The notes under the pieces: generated by a model
What the model saw: only the letters and a program-made list of their open reading frames with translations
Databases searched by the model: none
Told to the model about the DNA's origin: nothing
NCBI RefSeq assembly: GCF_902499115.1
Contig: NZ_CABVPN010000034.1
Coordinates: forward strand, 22,593 to 86,592
Length of the DNA: 64,000 bases
Reading direction: 5' to 3'
Source of the DNA: Burkholderia diffusa
GTDB taxonomy: Bacteria > Pseudomonadota > Gammaproteobacteria > Burkholderiales > Burkholderiaceae
Made by a program: the position numbers and the translations under genes
Shown here: in pieces, positions 42,716-51,087 of the stretch
Position numbering within the stretch: position 1 is the first letter of the stretch
Layout: every line of letters starts with the position of its first letter

Positions 42716-43546
42716 TTACATCGCGAGCCGTTCGCAGATCGTCCGCGTGGCGGTCGCCGCGTTCAGCGTATAGAAGTGCAGACCCGGCACGCCCGCGTCG
42801 ATCAGGCGCTGGCACAGGCTCGTGACGACATCCGCGCCGAACGCACGGATCGCGTCGCGATCGTCACCGAAGCTTTCGAGCCGGCGCGCGACCCAGCGCG
42901 GCACTTCCGCGCCGCACATTTCCGAGAAGCGCATCAGCTGCGAGAAGTTCGTGATCGGCATGATGCCCGGCACGATCGGCACGTCCACACCCAGCTTGCG
43001 CGCATCGTCGACGAAGCGGAAATACGCGTCGGCGTTGAAGAAATACTGCGTGATCGCGGAATTCGCGCCGGCTTTCACCTTGCGCGCGAAGTTCTCGAGA
43101 TCGGCCTTCGGCGAGCGCGATTGCGGGTGGTATTCCGGATAGCCGGCCACTTCGATGTGGAACCAGTCGCCATGCTCGGCGCGGATGAAGCTGACGAGCT
43201 CGGACGCATAGCGCAGCTCGCCGACCTCGCCCATCCCCGACGGCAAGTCGCCGCGCAGCGCGACGATATGGCGGATGCCGTGCGAGCGGTACTGGTCGAG
43301 GATCGCGCGCAGGCTGTCGCGCGACGAGCCGATGCACGACAGGTGCGGCGCGGCCTCGAGGCCGTCCTTCTGCATGTCGAGCACGGTATCGAGCGTGCCC
43401 TGTTGCGTCGAGCCACCGGCGCCGAACGTCACGGAGACGAATTTCGGCTTCAGCGGCAGCAGCTGCGCACGCGTCGCGCGCAACTTCTCGACGCCGTCCG
43501 CCGTCTTCGGCGGGAAGAATTCAAACGAGAGTTCGATCGATTTCAT
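42716..43546 (-). CDS. metF: Methylenetetrahydrofolate reductase
   Basis: A 276-residue FAD TIM-barrel enzyme that reduces 5,10-methylene-THF to 5-methyl-THF for methionine synthesis. IELSFEFFPPKTADGVEKL, KFVSVTFGAGGSTQQGT, HLSCIGSSRDSLRAIL, HIVALRGDLP and GAEVPRWVARRLES fit MetF throughout. ATG 43546. Third gene of the ahcY operon, so the riboswitch would tie methyl-group supply to S-adenosylhomocysteine level. Confidence 0.93.
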   Translation of the reverse strand: MKSIELSFEFFPPKTADGVEKLRATRAQLLPLKPKFVSVTFGAGGSTQQGTLDTVLDMQKDGLEAAPHLSCIGSSRDSLRAILDQYRSHGIRHIVALRGDLPSGMGEVGELRYASELVSFIRAEHGDWFHIEVAGYPEYHPQSRSPKADLENFARKVKAGANSAITQYFFNADAYFRFVDDARKLGVDVPIVPGIMPITNFSQLMRFSEMCGAEVPRWVARRLESFGDDRDAIRAFGADVVTSLCQRLIDAGVPGLHFYTLNAATATRTICERLAM

Positions 43547-43570
43547 GATTCGCAAGAATGGGCGCGGCCG

Positions 43571-43924
43571 TCAGCCGATGTCGCGCTGCCCGAAGATCAG
43601 CGCGGACAGCAGCCACGACACGATGCTGTACAGGATCGAACCGAAGAACGCCGACCAGAAACCCGACACCTCGAAACCCTTCAGCAGCGACGACGCGAAC
43701 CAGAAGCACAACGCGTTCACGACGAGGATGAACACCCCGAGCGTGACGATCGTGACCGGCAGCGTCAGCAGGATCAGCACCGGACGGATCACCGTGTTGA
43801 TGAGGCCGAGCACGACCGCGATGATCAGCGCGGTGCCGAAGCTCTTGATGTGGATCGACGGCACGAGGTACGTGATGATCAGCAGCGCGAGGGCGTTGAT
43901 GACCCAGGTGAGGATGACGCTCAT
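43571..43924 (-). CDS. Small membrane protein, PF04020 (YvlD/holin-IV) type
   Basis: A 117-residue protein with four membrane segments: LTWVINALALLIITYLV, FGTALIIAVVLGLINTVI, ILLTLPVTIVTLGVFILVVNALCFWFA and FWSAFFGSILYSIVSWLLSAL. This is the YvlD-like family that databases name after phage holins; nothing phage-like surrounds it. It sits between ahcY and metF (24 bp before metF), an association seen in related bacteria. Function unknown. Confidence 0.82.
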   Translation of the reverse strand: MSVILTWVINALALLIITYLVPSIHIKSFGTALIIAVVLGLINTVIRPVLILLTLPVTIVTLGVFILVVNALCFWFASSLLKGFEVSGFWSAFFGSILYSIVSWLLSALIFGQRDIG

Positions 43925-44030
43925 GGAGGGCTCCGGTTCGGTTGTCGATCTGGTCGGTCGGTGACCGCGGCCGGCCGCCGCACCGCGCACGCCCGCTGCG
44001 GGGCGCGTGCGGCGCGGCGGCGGCGGTGCA

Positions 44031-45449
44031 TCAGTAGCGGTAGTGGTTCGGCTTGAACGGGCCGTCCTTCTGCACGCCGATGTACGAAGCCTGCTCGTCC
44101 GACAGCACGGACAGGTTCGCGCCGATGCGCGCGAGGTGCAGGCGCGCGACCTTTTCATCGAGATGCTTCGGCAGCACGTACACCTTGTTCTCGTACTGTT
44201 CGCCGCGCGTGAAGAGTTCGATCTGCGCGAGCGTCTGGTTCGCGAACGAGTTCGACATCACGAACGACGGGTGGCCGGTCGCGCAGCCGAGGTTCACGAG
44301 GCGGCCTTCGGCCAGCAGGATCACGCGCTTGCCGTCCGGGAAGATGATGTGGTCGACCTGCGGCTTGATGTTTTCCCACTGATACTGGCGGGTCGACGCG
44401 ACGTCGATTTCCGAGTCGAAGTGGCCGATGTTGCAGACGATCGCGTTGTGGCGCATCGCCTTCATGTGATCGTGGTTGATCACGTGGTAGTTGCCGGTCG
44501 CCGTCACGAAGATGTCGGCCTTGTCGGCCGCGTATTCCATCGTCACGACGCGGTAGCCTTCCATCGCCGCCTGCAGCGCGCAGATCGGATCGATTTCCGT
44601 GACCCACACGGTCGCGCCCAGGCCGCGCAGCGATTGCGCGCAGCCCTTGCCCACGTCGCCGTAGCCCGCGACGACCGCGACCTTGCCCGCGATCATCACG
44701 TCGGTCGCGCGCTTGATGCCGTCGACGAGCGACTCGCGGCAGCCGTACAGGTTGTCGAACTTCGACTTCGTGACCGAGTCGTTCACGTTGAACGCCGGGA
44801 ACGGCAGGCGGCCGTCCTTTTCCATCTGGTACAGGCGATGCACGCCGGTCGTGGTTTCTTCGGTCACGCCCTTGATGTGCGCGAGGCGCGTCGAGTACCA
44901 GGTCGGATCGGCGTCGAGGTGCTTCGCGATCGACTTGAAGAGCGCGACTTCTTCCTCGTTGGTCGGCTTCGCGATCACCGAACGGTCCTTCTCGGCCTTC
45001 GAGCCGAGGATCAGCAGCAGCGTTGCGTCGCCGCCGTCGTCCAGGATCATGTTCGCGAATTCGCCGTTCGGCCATTCGAAGATGCGGTGCGAGAACTCCC
45101 AGTATTCGTCGAGCGACTCGCCCTTGAACGCGAACACCGGCGTGCCGGCTTCGACGATCGCGGCAGCGGCATGGTCCTGCGTCGAGAAGATGTTGCACGA
45201 CGCCCAGCGGACATCGGCGCCGAGCGCCTTCAGCGTCTCGATCAGCACGCCGGTCTGGATCGTCATGTGCAGCGAACCTGCGATGCGCGCGCCCTTCAGC
45301 GGCTGCTGCGCCTTGTATTCGTCGCGGATCTGCACGAGGCCCGGCATTTCGGTCTCGGCGATGTTCAGTTCCTTGCGGCCCCAGCCGGCAAGCGCCATGT
45401 CGGCGACGATGTAATCCTTGGAAGCCTGGGAATCGATAATGGCGTTCAT
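44031..45449 (-). CDS. ahcY: S-adenosyl-L-homocysteine hydrolase
   Basis: A 472-residue NAD-dependent enzyme that splits S-adenosylhomocysteine into adenosine and homocysteine. LHMTIQTGVLIETLKALGADVRWASCNIFSTQDHAAAAI, VNDSVTKSKFDNLYGCRESL and the NAD loop VVAGYGDVGKGCAQSLRG are canonical. It carries the roughly 40-residue insert of bacterial forms (around SKAEKDRSVIAKPTNEEE). Ends NHYRY as usual. ATG 45449 with AAGGAGGG upstream. Expression is controlled by the SAH riboswitch in its leader. Confidence 0.96.
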   Translation of the reverse strand: MNAIIDSQASKDYIVADMALAGWGRKELNIAETEMPGLVQIRDEYKAQQPLKGARIAGSLHMTIQTGVLIETLKALGADVRWASCNIFSTQDHAAAAIVEAGTPVFAFKGESLDEYWEFSHRIFEWPNGEFANMILDDGGDATLLLILGSKAEKDRSVIAKPTNEEEVALFKSIAKHLDADPTWYSTRLAHIKGVTEETTTGVHRLYQMEKDGRLPFPAFNVNDSVTKSKFDNLYGCRESLVDGIKRATDVMIAGKVAVVAGYGDVGKGCAQSLRGLGATVWVTEIDPICALQAAMEGYRVVTMEYAADKADIFVTATGNYHVINHDHMKAMRHNAIVCNIGHFDSEIDVASTRQYQWENIKPQVDHIIFPDGKRVILLAEGRLVNLGCATGHPSFVMSNSFANQTLAQIELFTRGEQYENKVYVLPKHLDEKVARLHLARIGANLSVLSDEQASYIGVQKDGPFKPNHYRY

Positions 45450-45484
45450 CACGCCCTCCTTTCTAAAAAAGTTCTAGAAATTGG

Positions 45485-45597
45485 TGACGTGAGCGCCGTT
45501 CAGGAAGCGGGGCCGGCGCGAATGATGCCGCACGGCTGCTTGGTGAAGCTTTCCGAGCCTGGCGGACGCAGGATGGTCCGTCGCAACGCTCCTCGGA
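45485..45597 (-). promoter_or_regulatory. S-adenosylhomocysteine (SAH) riboswitch
   Basis: On the minus strand, 40-150 nt before ahcY: CCGAGGAGCG (45596-45587), TTGCGACGG, a variable arm, CCAGGCTCGG (about 45561-45552) followed by AAAGC, and finally AACGGCGCTCAC (45500-45489). These are the conserved pieces of the SAH riboswitch aptamer, in order. CCGAG pairs with CTCGG, and GAGCG with CGCTC to form the pseudoknot. Below it a short TTCTA...TAGAA hairpin leads into the ribosome site. In known cases ligand binding turns the operon on. Confidence 0.88.
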
Positions 45598-45684
45598 AAA
45601 CGGGAGGGATTGTAGCAAATCGGCGCGGGAAATGCGCGCCATGCACCGCGCGCGGCGTCGGCGCGCGCGGGCGTCATGAAAGGG

Positions 45685-46419
45685 TCAGTTCTCGGCGCCG
45701 ACCCATGCCTGTTCGCGCAACCGCGCGCGCAGGCGCGCGACGGCCTGGCTGTGCAGCTGACACACGCGCGATTCGCTCACCTCGAGCACCGCGCCGATCT
45801 CGCGCAGGTTCAGCCCGCGCTCGTAGTACAGCGACATCAGCAGCTTCTCGCGCTCGGGCAGCCGCTCGATCGCTTCGACGAGCGCCTCGCGCAGGTGTTC
45901 GTCGAGCAGCGACGACAACGGATCGGCGTGATCGACGCGATAGCGGTCGAGGAACGGCTCGTCGTCGGCCGCGCGATCGAAATCCTCGTAATAGATGAGC
46001 TGGCTGCCGTGCAGGTCCTGCAGCATCCCCTGGTATTCGTCGAGCGGCATCTTCAGGTGCTGCGCGATCTCGGTCTCGCTCGCCGAGCGGCCGAGCTGCT
46101 GCTCGACCTGGTGCACCGCGTACTCGACCTCGCGCGACGTCTTGCGCAGGCTGCGCGGCAGCCAGTCGTTGCTGCGCAGCTCGTCGAGCATCGCGCCACG
46201 GATGCGCTGGGTCGCGTAGGTCTCGAACTGCGCGCCCTGGTCTTCCTTGTAGCGGCCGGCCGCGTCCATCAGGCCGATCATGCCGGCCTGGATCAGGTCG
46301 TCGAGATCGACGCTCGCCGGCATCTTCGCGACGAGCTGCAGCCCCAGGCGCCGCACGAGCGGCGCGTATTGCGCGAGCACGTCGGCCTGGGTCATCTTTC
46401 CTTGAGCGTTGTACATCAT
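45685..46419 (-). CDS. fliA: Flagellar sigma factor 28
   Basis: A 244-residue sigma-28 that directs transcription of late flagellar and chemotaxis genes. Region 2 is LAQYAPLVRRLGLQLVAKMPASVDLDDLIQAGMIGLMDAAGRY...QFETYATQRIRGAMLDELR; region 3 SREVEYAVHQVEQQLGRSASETEIA; region 4 IERLPEREKLLMSLYYERGLNLREIGAVLEVSESRVCQLHSQAVARLR. ATG 46419 behind AAGGAG; a second ATG follows directly. 24 bp after flhG. Confidence 0.95.
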   Translation of the reverse strand: MMYNAQGKMTQADVLAQYAPLVRRLGLQLVAKMPASVDLDDLIQAGMIGLMDAAGRYKEDQGAQFETYATQRIRGAMLDELRSNDWLPRSLRKTSREVEYAVHQVEQQLGRSASETEIAQHLKMPLDEYQGMLQDLHGSQLIYYEDFDRAADDEPFLDRYRVDHADPLSSLLDEHLREALVEAIERLPEREKLLMSLYYERGLNLREIGAVLEVSESRVCQLHSQAVARLRARLREQAWVGAEN

Positions 46420-46443
46420 GGCTCTCTCTCCTTCCTGTGGCGC

Positions 46444-47253
46444 TCACGCGGCGTGTGCCGCACCCGCCTCGTACGACGGCTTGCCGCCCGCATGCACGGC
46501 CCGGCCGGCGCCCGAACGCGGGCGCATCGGCCAGTACAGCAGGTCGGCGGCAAGCTGCCGGTAATCGCGCGCGGCGACCGACGACGGGAACGCGTCGACC
46601 GCGGTGTGCATCAGGTCGCGCGCATGCTCGACGAGCGGATCGGCGCTCACGCAGCCGGCGTCGGCGATCGACACCGTCAGGTAGCGGCTCGCGACGCCCG
46701 CGAGGTTGTCGAATGCGGTCCTGGCGTCGGCGTGGCTGCCGACGTGATTGGTCAGCACGCGGAACTGCGCGACCGCGTGCGCGAAATGCAGGCGCTTCAT
46801 GCACGCGTACGCCTCGGTGATCGCCTGCGCGGCGACCCGCGTGACGATCAGCACGTCGTGCGCCTCGCGCGCGAGCGGGGAGAACGTTCCGTCGGCACCG
46901 AGCTGCGCGTCGACCAGCACGATGTCGGCCTGGCCGTCGACGAAGTCGCTCAGTTGCGAATCGCTGTAGCCGTCCCGCGCGGCCGCGCACAGGCCGAACC
47001 CGGCTGAGACGCGGGTGCGTTCGCCGTCGCGCAGCCAGGCGCCCGCGAGCGTCGCCGCGGCCGAATGCACGTCGGCGCGCTCGTCGACGACGAGCACGTC
47101 CTTGCCGAGCGCGGCCAGCGCGGCCGCGACGTTCACGACGGTCGTCGTGCAGCCGACGCCCGCCGGCCCGCCCGTTACCGCGACGATGCGCGACGCGCGC
47201 CCGGCCAGCAGGCGCCGCAGCCCTTCGGCCTGATCGATGATCCGTTTATCCAA
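46444..47253 (-). CDS. flhG: FlhG/FleN MinD-like flagellar number regulator with altered P-loop
   Basis: A 269-residue MinD/ParA-fold protein, partner of FlhF. The deviant Walker A loop reads TGGPAGVGCTTTVVN (residues 27-41): aligned to the normal KGGVGKTT, both lysines are replaced (Pro30, Cys35). Other motifs remain: VLVVDERADVHSAAATL and DIVLVDAQLGADG. TTG 47253 overlaps the flhF stop by eight bases and there is no other start. The C-terminal 40 residues are low complexity. FlhG controls flagellum number with FlhF and, in some genera, represses master regulators. Confidence 0.87.
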   Translation of the reverse strand: MDKRIIDQAEGLRRLLAGRASRIVAVTGGPAGVGCTTTVVNVAAALAALGKDVLVVDERADVHSAAATLAGAWLRDGERTRVSAGFGLCAAARDGYSDSQLSDFVDGQADIVLVDAQLGADGTFSPLAREAHDVLIVTRVAAQAITEAYACMKRLHFAHAVAQFRVLTNHVGSHADARTAFDNLAGVASRYLTVSIADAGCVSADPLVEHARDLMHTAVDAFPSSVAARDYRQLAADLLYWPMRPRSGAGRAVHAGGKPSYEAGAAHAA

Positions 47254-48988
47254 ATCGCACCTCGTGCAGCTCGGCGGTGGAACGTGCGGTCAGGGCGGAA
47301 AGCAGCGTCGGCATGTCCTCGTCTTGCGGCACGAAGGGCGAGCCGTCGCGCGGCACGCAGAACGCGCTCTTCAGCAGGAAGCGGGTCGATGCGACGTACA
47401 GGTTTTCCGGCACTTTCTGGCCGGTCGACACGTAGTGGACGGGCAGCTTGTAGCGGATCACCGTGTCGAGCACGCCGCCGAGGTGGGTCGCCTCGTCGAG
47501 CTTGGTCAGGATGCAGCCGGCGAGATCGGGATACTCGGCCGCGCTGCGGTAGGCCTGGACAACCTCGTTGAGCGTGTCGCCGTGGCTCGTCGCGTTGAGC
47601 AGCAGCAGGCGCTGCACCGGCGCGTTCGCGCCGTGCAGCATCGCGATCTGGTCGGACAGCGCGCGGTCGCGCTGGCTCATGCCGATCGTGTCGATCAGCA
47701 CGATGTGCTTGTTGCGCAGCTCGGACAGCGCGAGCTCGAGATCGCCCGCGTCCTTCACCGCGTGCACGGGCACGCCGAGGATCTTGCCGAAGATGCGCAG
47801 CTGCTCGTGGCCACCGATCCGGTAGCTGTCGGTGGTCAGGAGCGCAACCTTGCTCGCGCCGAAGCGCATCACGCAACGCGCGGCGAGCTTCGCGGTGGTG
47901 GTCGTCTTGCCGACGCCGGTCGGCCCCATCAGCGCGAACACGCCGCCGCGCTCCATCAGCGCGTCTTCGCTCTCGAGCACCGGCAGGTTCGCCGCGAGCA
48001 CCGACTGCGCCCATTCGGCGGCCTGCTCGAAGGTTTGCGCGTCGTCGCCGGACGGCAGGTTGTCGACGAGCATGCGCACCAACTGCGCGGAGAAGCCGGC
48101 CGAGAACAAGTGCTTGGTCAGCGCGCCGTGCACCGGGCTGCGGCGCTGGCGGTCGTGCCACATCAGGCTGTCGAACTGCTCTTCCATCATCCCGCGCATC
48201 GCGCCGAGCTCGTGCATCACGGTGTCGTTGACGATGCTCTCGATGCGCGTCTTCACCGCATCCGCCACCGCGGCCGCCGCTTCCGCGGACAGGCGCGTGC
48301 GTTCGGCCGGCTTCGCGGCGCTCGTTTCGCTCGGGCGGGCCATGGCGGCAGCAGCAGCGGCCGACGGCATCCGGCGTTCGGCGTCGCGCACGATGTCGCG
48401 CGCCCAGCCGGCCGGCGTCGCGGGCGCGGCGTCCTGCTGCGCGCGGGCCGGTGCCTGCGGCGCGGCCGGTGCGGCCTGCGCGCGGGCGATCAGCGCTTCG
48501 CGCTGCTGGGTCAGGCGCTTCGCGTGCTCGACGAGCCACGGCGCGGGTTCGGACGCTGCCGCCGGCGTGCCGGCAGCGGGCGCAGGCGATGCCGCGTCCG
48601 TGGCGGCGTCGAAGGCGGTCGGTGCCGCGGCCGGTTCCGTCGCTTCGGCGCTCGCGCCGAACACCGACGAGAACACGTCCGGGAGGCCGCCTTCGCTTGC
48701 CGCATACGGATTGACGGCCGGGCGCGCGAGCGCGGCACCCGGGCGCGACACGATGCCCGGAACGGCCGCTGCCGGCACGGATTCCGCCGCGCGCGGCGCG
48801 AGGGTGCGCGCCCGGACGGCGGCCGGCGGCGTGACCGCTGCGAGATCCGAGTCGGCGAGTGCGACGATTTCGACGCTGCCGTCATCGAGCGTGCGGTTCG
48901 ACAGCACGACGGCGTCGGCGCCGAGTGCCTCGCGCACGAGGCGAAGCGCGTCGCGGCTGGTCGCGCCGGTGAATTTGCGAATGTTCAA
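47246..48988 (-). CDS. flhF: FlhF, SRP-type GTPase for flagellar placement
   Basis: A 580-residue SRP-like GTPase. N-terminal B domain (MNIRKFTGATSRDALRLVREALGADAVVLSNRTLDDG), a long Ala/Pro-rich linker of about 170 residues, an NG domain with GPTGVGKTTTTAKLAARC (P-loop), LLTTDSYRIGGHEQLRIFGKILG and VLIDTIGMSQRD. It recruits early flagellar components to the correct site. ATG 48988 overlaps the flhA stop (ATGA). The linker is longer than in Pseudomonas FlhF. Confidence 0.93.
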   Translation of the reverse strand: MNIRKFTGATSRDALRLVREALGADAVVLSNRTLDDGSVEIVALADSDLAAVTPPAAVRARTLAPRAAESVPAAAVPGIVSRPGAALARPAVNPYAASEGGLPDVFSSVFGASAEATEPAAAPTAFDAATDAASPAPAAGTPAAASEPAPWLVEHAKRLTQQREALIARAQAAPAAPQAPARAQQDAAPATPAGWARDIVRDAERRMPSAAAAAAMARPSETSAAKPAERTRLSAEAAAAVADAVKTRIESIVNDTVMHELGAMRGMMEEQFDSLMWHDRQRRSPVHGALTKHLFSAGFSAQLVRMLVDNLPSGDDAQTFEQAAEWAQSVLAANLPVLESEDALMERGGVFALMGPTGVGKTTTTAKLAARCVMRFGASKVALLTTDSYRIGGHEQLRIFGKILGVPVHAVKDAGDLELALSELRNKHIVLIDTIGMSQRDRALSDQIAMLHGANAPVQRLLLLNATSHGDTLNEVVQAYRSAAEYPDLAGCILTKLDEATHLGGVLDTVIRYKLPVHYVSTGQKVPENLYVASTRFLLKSAFCVPRDGSPFVPQDEDMPTLLSALTARSTAELHEVRFG

Positions 48989-51087
48989 GCGGAACCCCCG
49001 ATGACGTTAACGACTTTGATCGTGCGTGTGTCCGGCACTTCGGCATACGACAGCACTTTCAGTTGCGGCAGGCTGCGGCGCAGGAAACGCGCAAGCATCG
49101 CGCGCAGCGCGTGCTGCACCAGCAGCACCGGCGGCAGCCCGAGATTCTGTTGACGCAGCATCGCCTGTTGCGTGCCGGTCAGAAGGTTGTGCGCGAGGCC
49201 GGGCTCGAGGCCCGGGTTCGCGCCGGTGGCGAGCGCCTGCGACAGCACGCGCTCGAGATTCGAATCGAGGCCCATCACCTGCATCTCGCCCGCGCCCGGA
49301 TACCACTGCTGCGTGATCGCGCGGCCGAGCGACAGCCGCACCGCGGCGGTGATCTCGAACGCGTCGCCACGGCCCGCGTGTTCGGACACGGCCTCGAGAA
49401 TCGTGCGCATGTCGCGGATCGGCACGCCTTCCTCGAGCAGGTTCTGCAGCACTTTCTGCAGCGTGGTCAGCGAGATCGTCTTCGGCACGAGGTCCTCGAC
49501 GAGCGACGGCGCGTCCTTGCCGGTGCGCTCGACCAGCGCCTGCACTTCCTGGCGGCCGAGCAGTTCGGCCGCGTGCTGGACGACCAGATGGTTCAGGTGC
49601 GTCGCGACGACCGTGCTCGCATCGACGACCGTGTAGCCGTACACCTGAGCCTGCTCGCGCATCGCGACGTCGATCCACACGGCCGGCAGCCCGAATGCCG
49701 GGTCCTGCGTCATGGCGCCCGGCAGCGCGGCCGTCACCTGGCCCGGATTGATGGCGAGCCACTGGCCCGGGAACACTTCGCCCGCGCCGATCTCGACGCC
49801 CTTCAGCGCGATCCGGTAAGCGTTCGGCCGCAGTTCGAGGTTGTCGCGGATGTGGATCACCGGCGGCAGGAAGCCGATCTCCTGCGCGAATTTCTTGCGG
49901 ATGCTCTTGATGCGCTTGAGCAGTTCGCCGTCGCTGTTCTTGTCGACGAGCGGAATCAGCCGGTAGCCGACCTCGAGGCCGAGCGGATCGATCAGCTGCA
50001 CGTCGTCCCAGGTCGCCTCGTGGCTGTCGCCCGGCAGCGCGGCGGGCGGTGCGATCTCGGTCACGTCGCCGGCCGCCACGCGGGCCGCCGCGCGGCGGAC
50101 CTGCGTGCGGGCCAGCCAGATCGCGCCGCCGCCGAGCGCGAGGAACGCGAAGTGCGGCATGCCCGGGATCAGCCCCATCAGCCCGATGATCGCGCCGGTG
50201 ATGGTCAGCACGCGCGGGTTGGTGAACAGCTGGCCGGTGATCTGCGTGCCGATGTCCTCGTCGGTCGCGACGCGCGACACGATCACGCCGGCGGCCGTCG
50301 AAATCACGAGCGACGGGATCTGCGCGACGAGGCCGTCGCCGATCGTCAGCAGCGTGTAGTTGGTGCCGGCCGCGGCGAACGACATGTCGTGCTGCACCAT
50401 CCCGACGATCAGCCCGCCGATCACGTTGATCGCCATGATGATCAGGCCCGCGATCGCGTCGCCGCGCACGAACTTCGACGCGCCGTCCATCGACCCGTAG
50501 AACTCGGCTTCCTGCGACACGGCGAGGCGCCGCTTGCGCGCCTGCTCTTCGTTGATGAGGCCCGCGTTCAGGTCGGCGTCGATCGCCATCTGCTTGCCCG
50601 GCATCGCGTCGAGCGTGAAGCGCGCGGACACTTCGGCGATGCGCCCCGCGCCCTTGGTGATCACCATGAAGTTGATGATCATCAGGATCACGAACACGAT
50701 GATGCCGACCGCGAAGTTGCCGCCGACGAGGAAGTGGCCGAACGCCTCGATCACCTGGCCGGCCGCGTCCGGGCCGGTGTGGCCCTCGAGCAGCACGACG
50801 CGCGTCGACGCGACGTTCAGCGACAGGCGCAGCAGGGTCGAGAACAGCAGCACGCTCGGGAACGCCGCGAAGTCGAGCGGCTTCATCGTGTACATGCTGA
50901 CGAGCAGCACCATCACCGACAGCGCGATGTTGAACGTGAACAGCAGATCCAGCAGCAGCGGCGGCAGCGGCAGGATCATCATCCCCAGGATCATGCAGAT
51001 GAGGATCGGGCCCGCGAGCGCGCGCAGGTTGGTACCTGCAAACGGATTCTGGCGTTTGGCGAAGAAGCCGGTGGTCGGGGTGCTCAT
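48985..51087 (-). CDS. flhA: Flagellar export gate protein FlhA
   Basis: A 700-residue core subunit of the flagellar type III export apparatus. Eight membrane segments in the first 330 residues, with the conserved cytoplasmic FHIPEP region (ARFTLDAMPGKQMAIDADLNAGLINEEQARKRR), then a large cytoplasmic C-terminal domain that forms the nonameric ring. ATG 51087 overlaps the flhB stop by four bases, as expected for coupled gate proteins. Confidence 0.96.
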   Translation of the reverse strand: MSTPTTGFFAKRQNPFAGTNLRALAGPILICMILGMMILPLPPLLLDLLFTFNIALSVMVLLVSMYTMKPLDFAAFPSVLLFSTLLRLSLNVASTRVVLLEGHTGPDAAGQVIEAFGHFLVGGNFAVGIIVFVILMIINFMVITKGAGRIAEVSARFTLDAMPGKQMAIDADLNAGLINEEQARKRRLAVSQEAEFYGSMDGASKFVRGDAIAGLIIMAINVIGGLIVGMVQHDMSFAAAGTNYTLLTIGDGLVAQIPSLVISTAAGVIVSRVATDEDIGTQITGQLFTNPRVLTITGAIIGLMGLIPGMPHFAFLALGGGAIWLARTQVRRAAARVAAGDVTEIAPPAALPGDSHEATWDDVQLIDPLGLEVGYRLIPLVDKNSDGELLKRIKSIRKKFAQEIGFLPPVIHIRDNLELRPNAYRIALKGVEIGAGEVFPGQWLAINPGQVTAALPGAMTQDPAFGLPAVWIDVAMREQAQVYGYTVVDASTVVATHLNHLVVQHAAELLGRQEVQALVERTGKDAPSLVEDLVPKTISLTTLQKVLQNLLEEGVPIRDMRTILEAVSEHAGRGDAFEITAAVRLSLGRAITQQWYPGAGEMQVMGLDSNLERVLSQALATGANPGLEPGLAHNLLTGTQQAMLRQQNLGLPPVLLVQHALRAMLARFLRRSLPQLKVLSYAEVPDTRTIKVVNVIGGSA

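Noticed and set aside
43571..43924. Prophage holin
   Set aside because: The database name of PF04020 suggests phage, but there are no lysis, integrase or structural genes nearby and the gene is embedded in the ahcY-metF operon.
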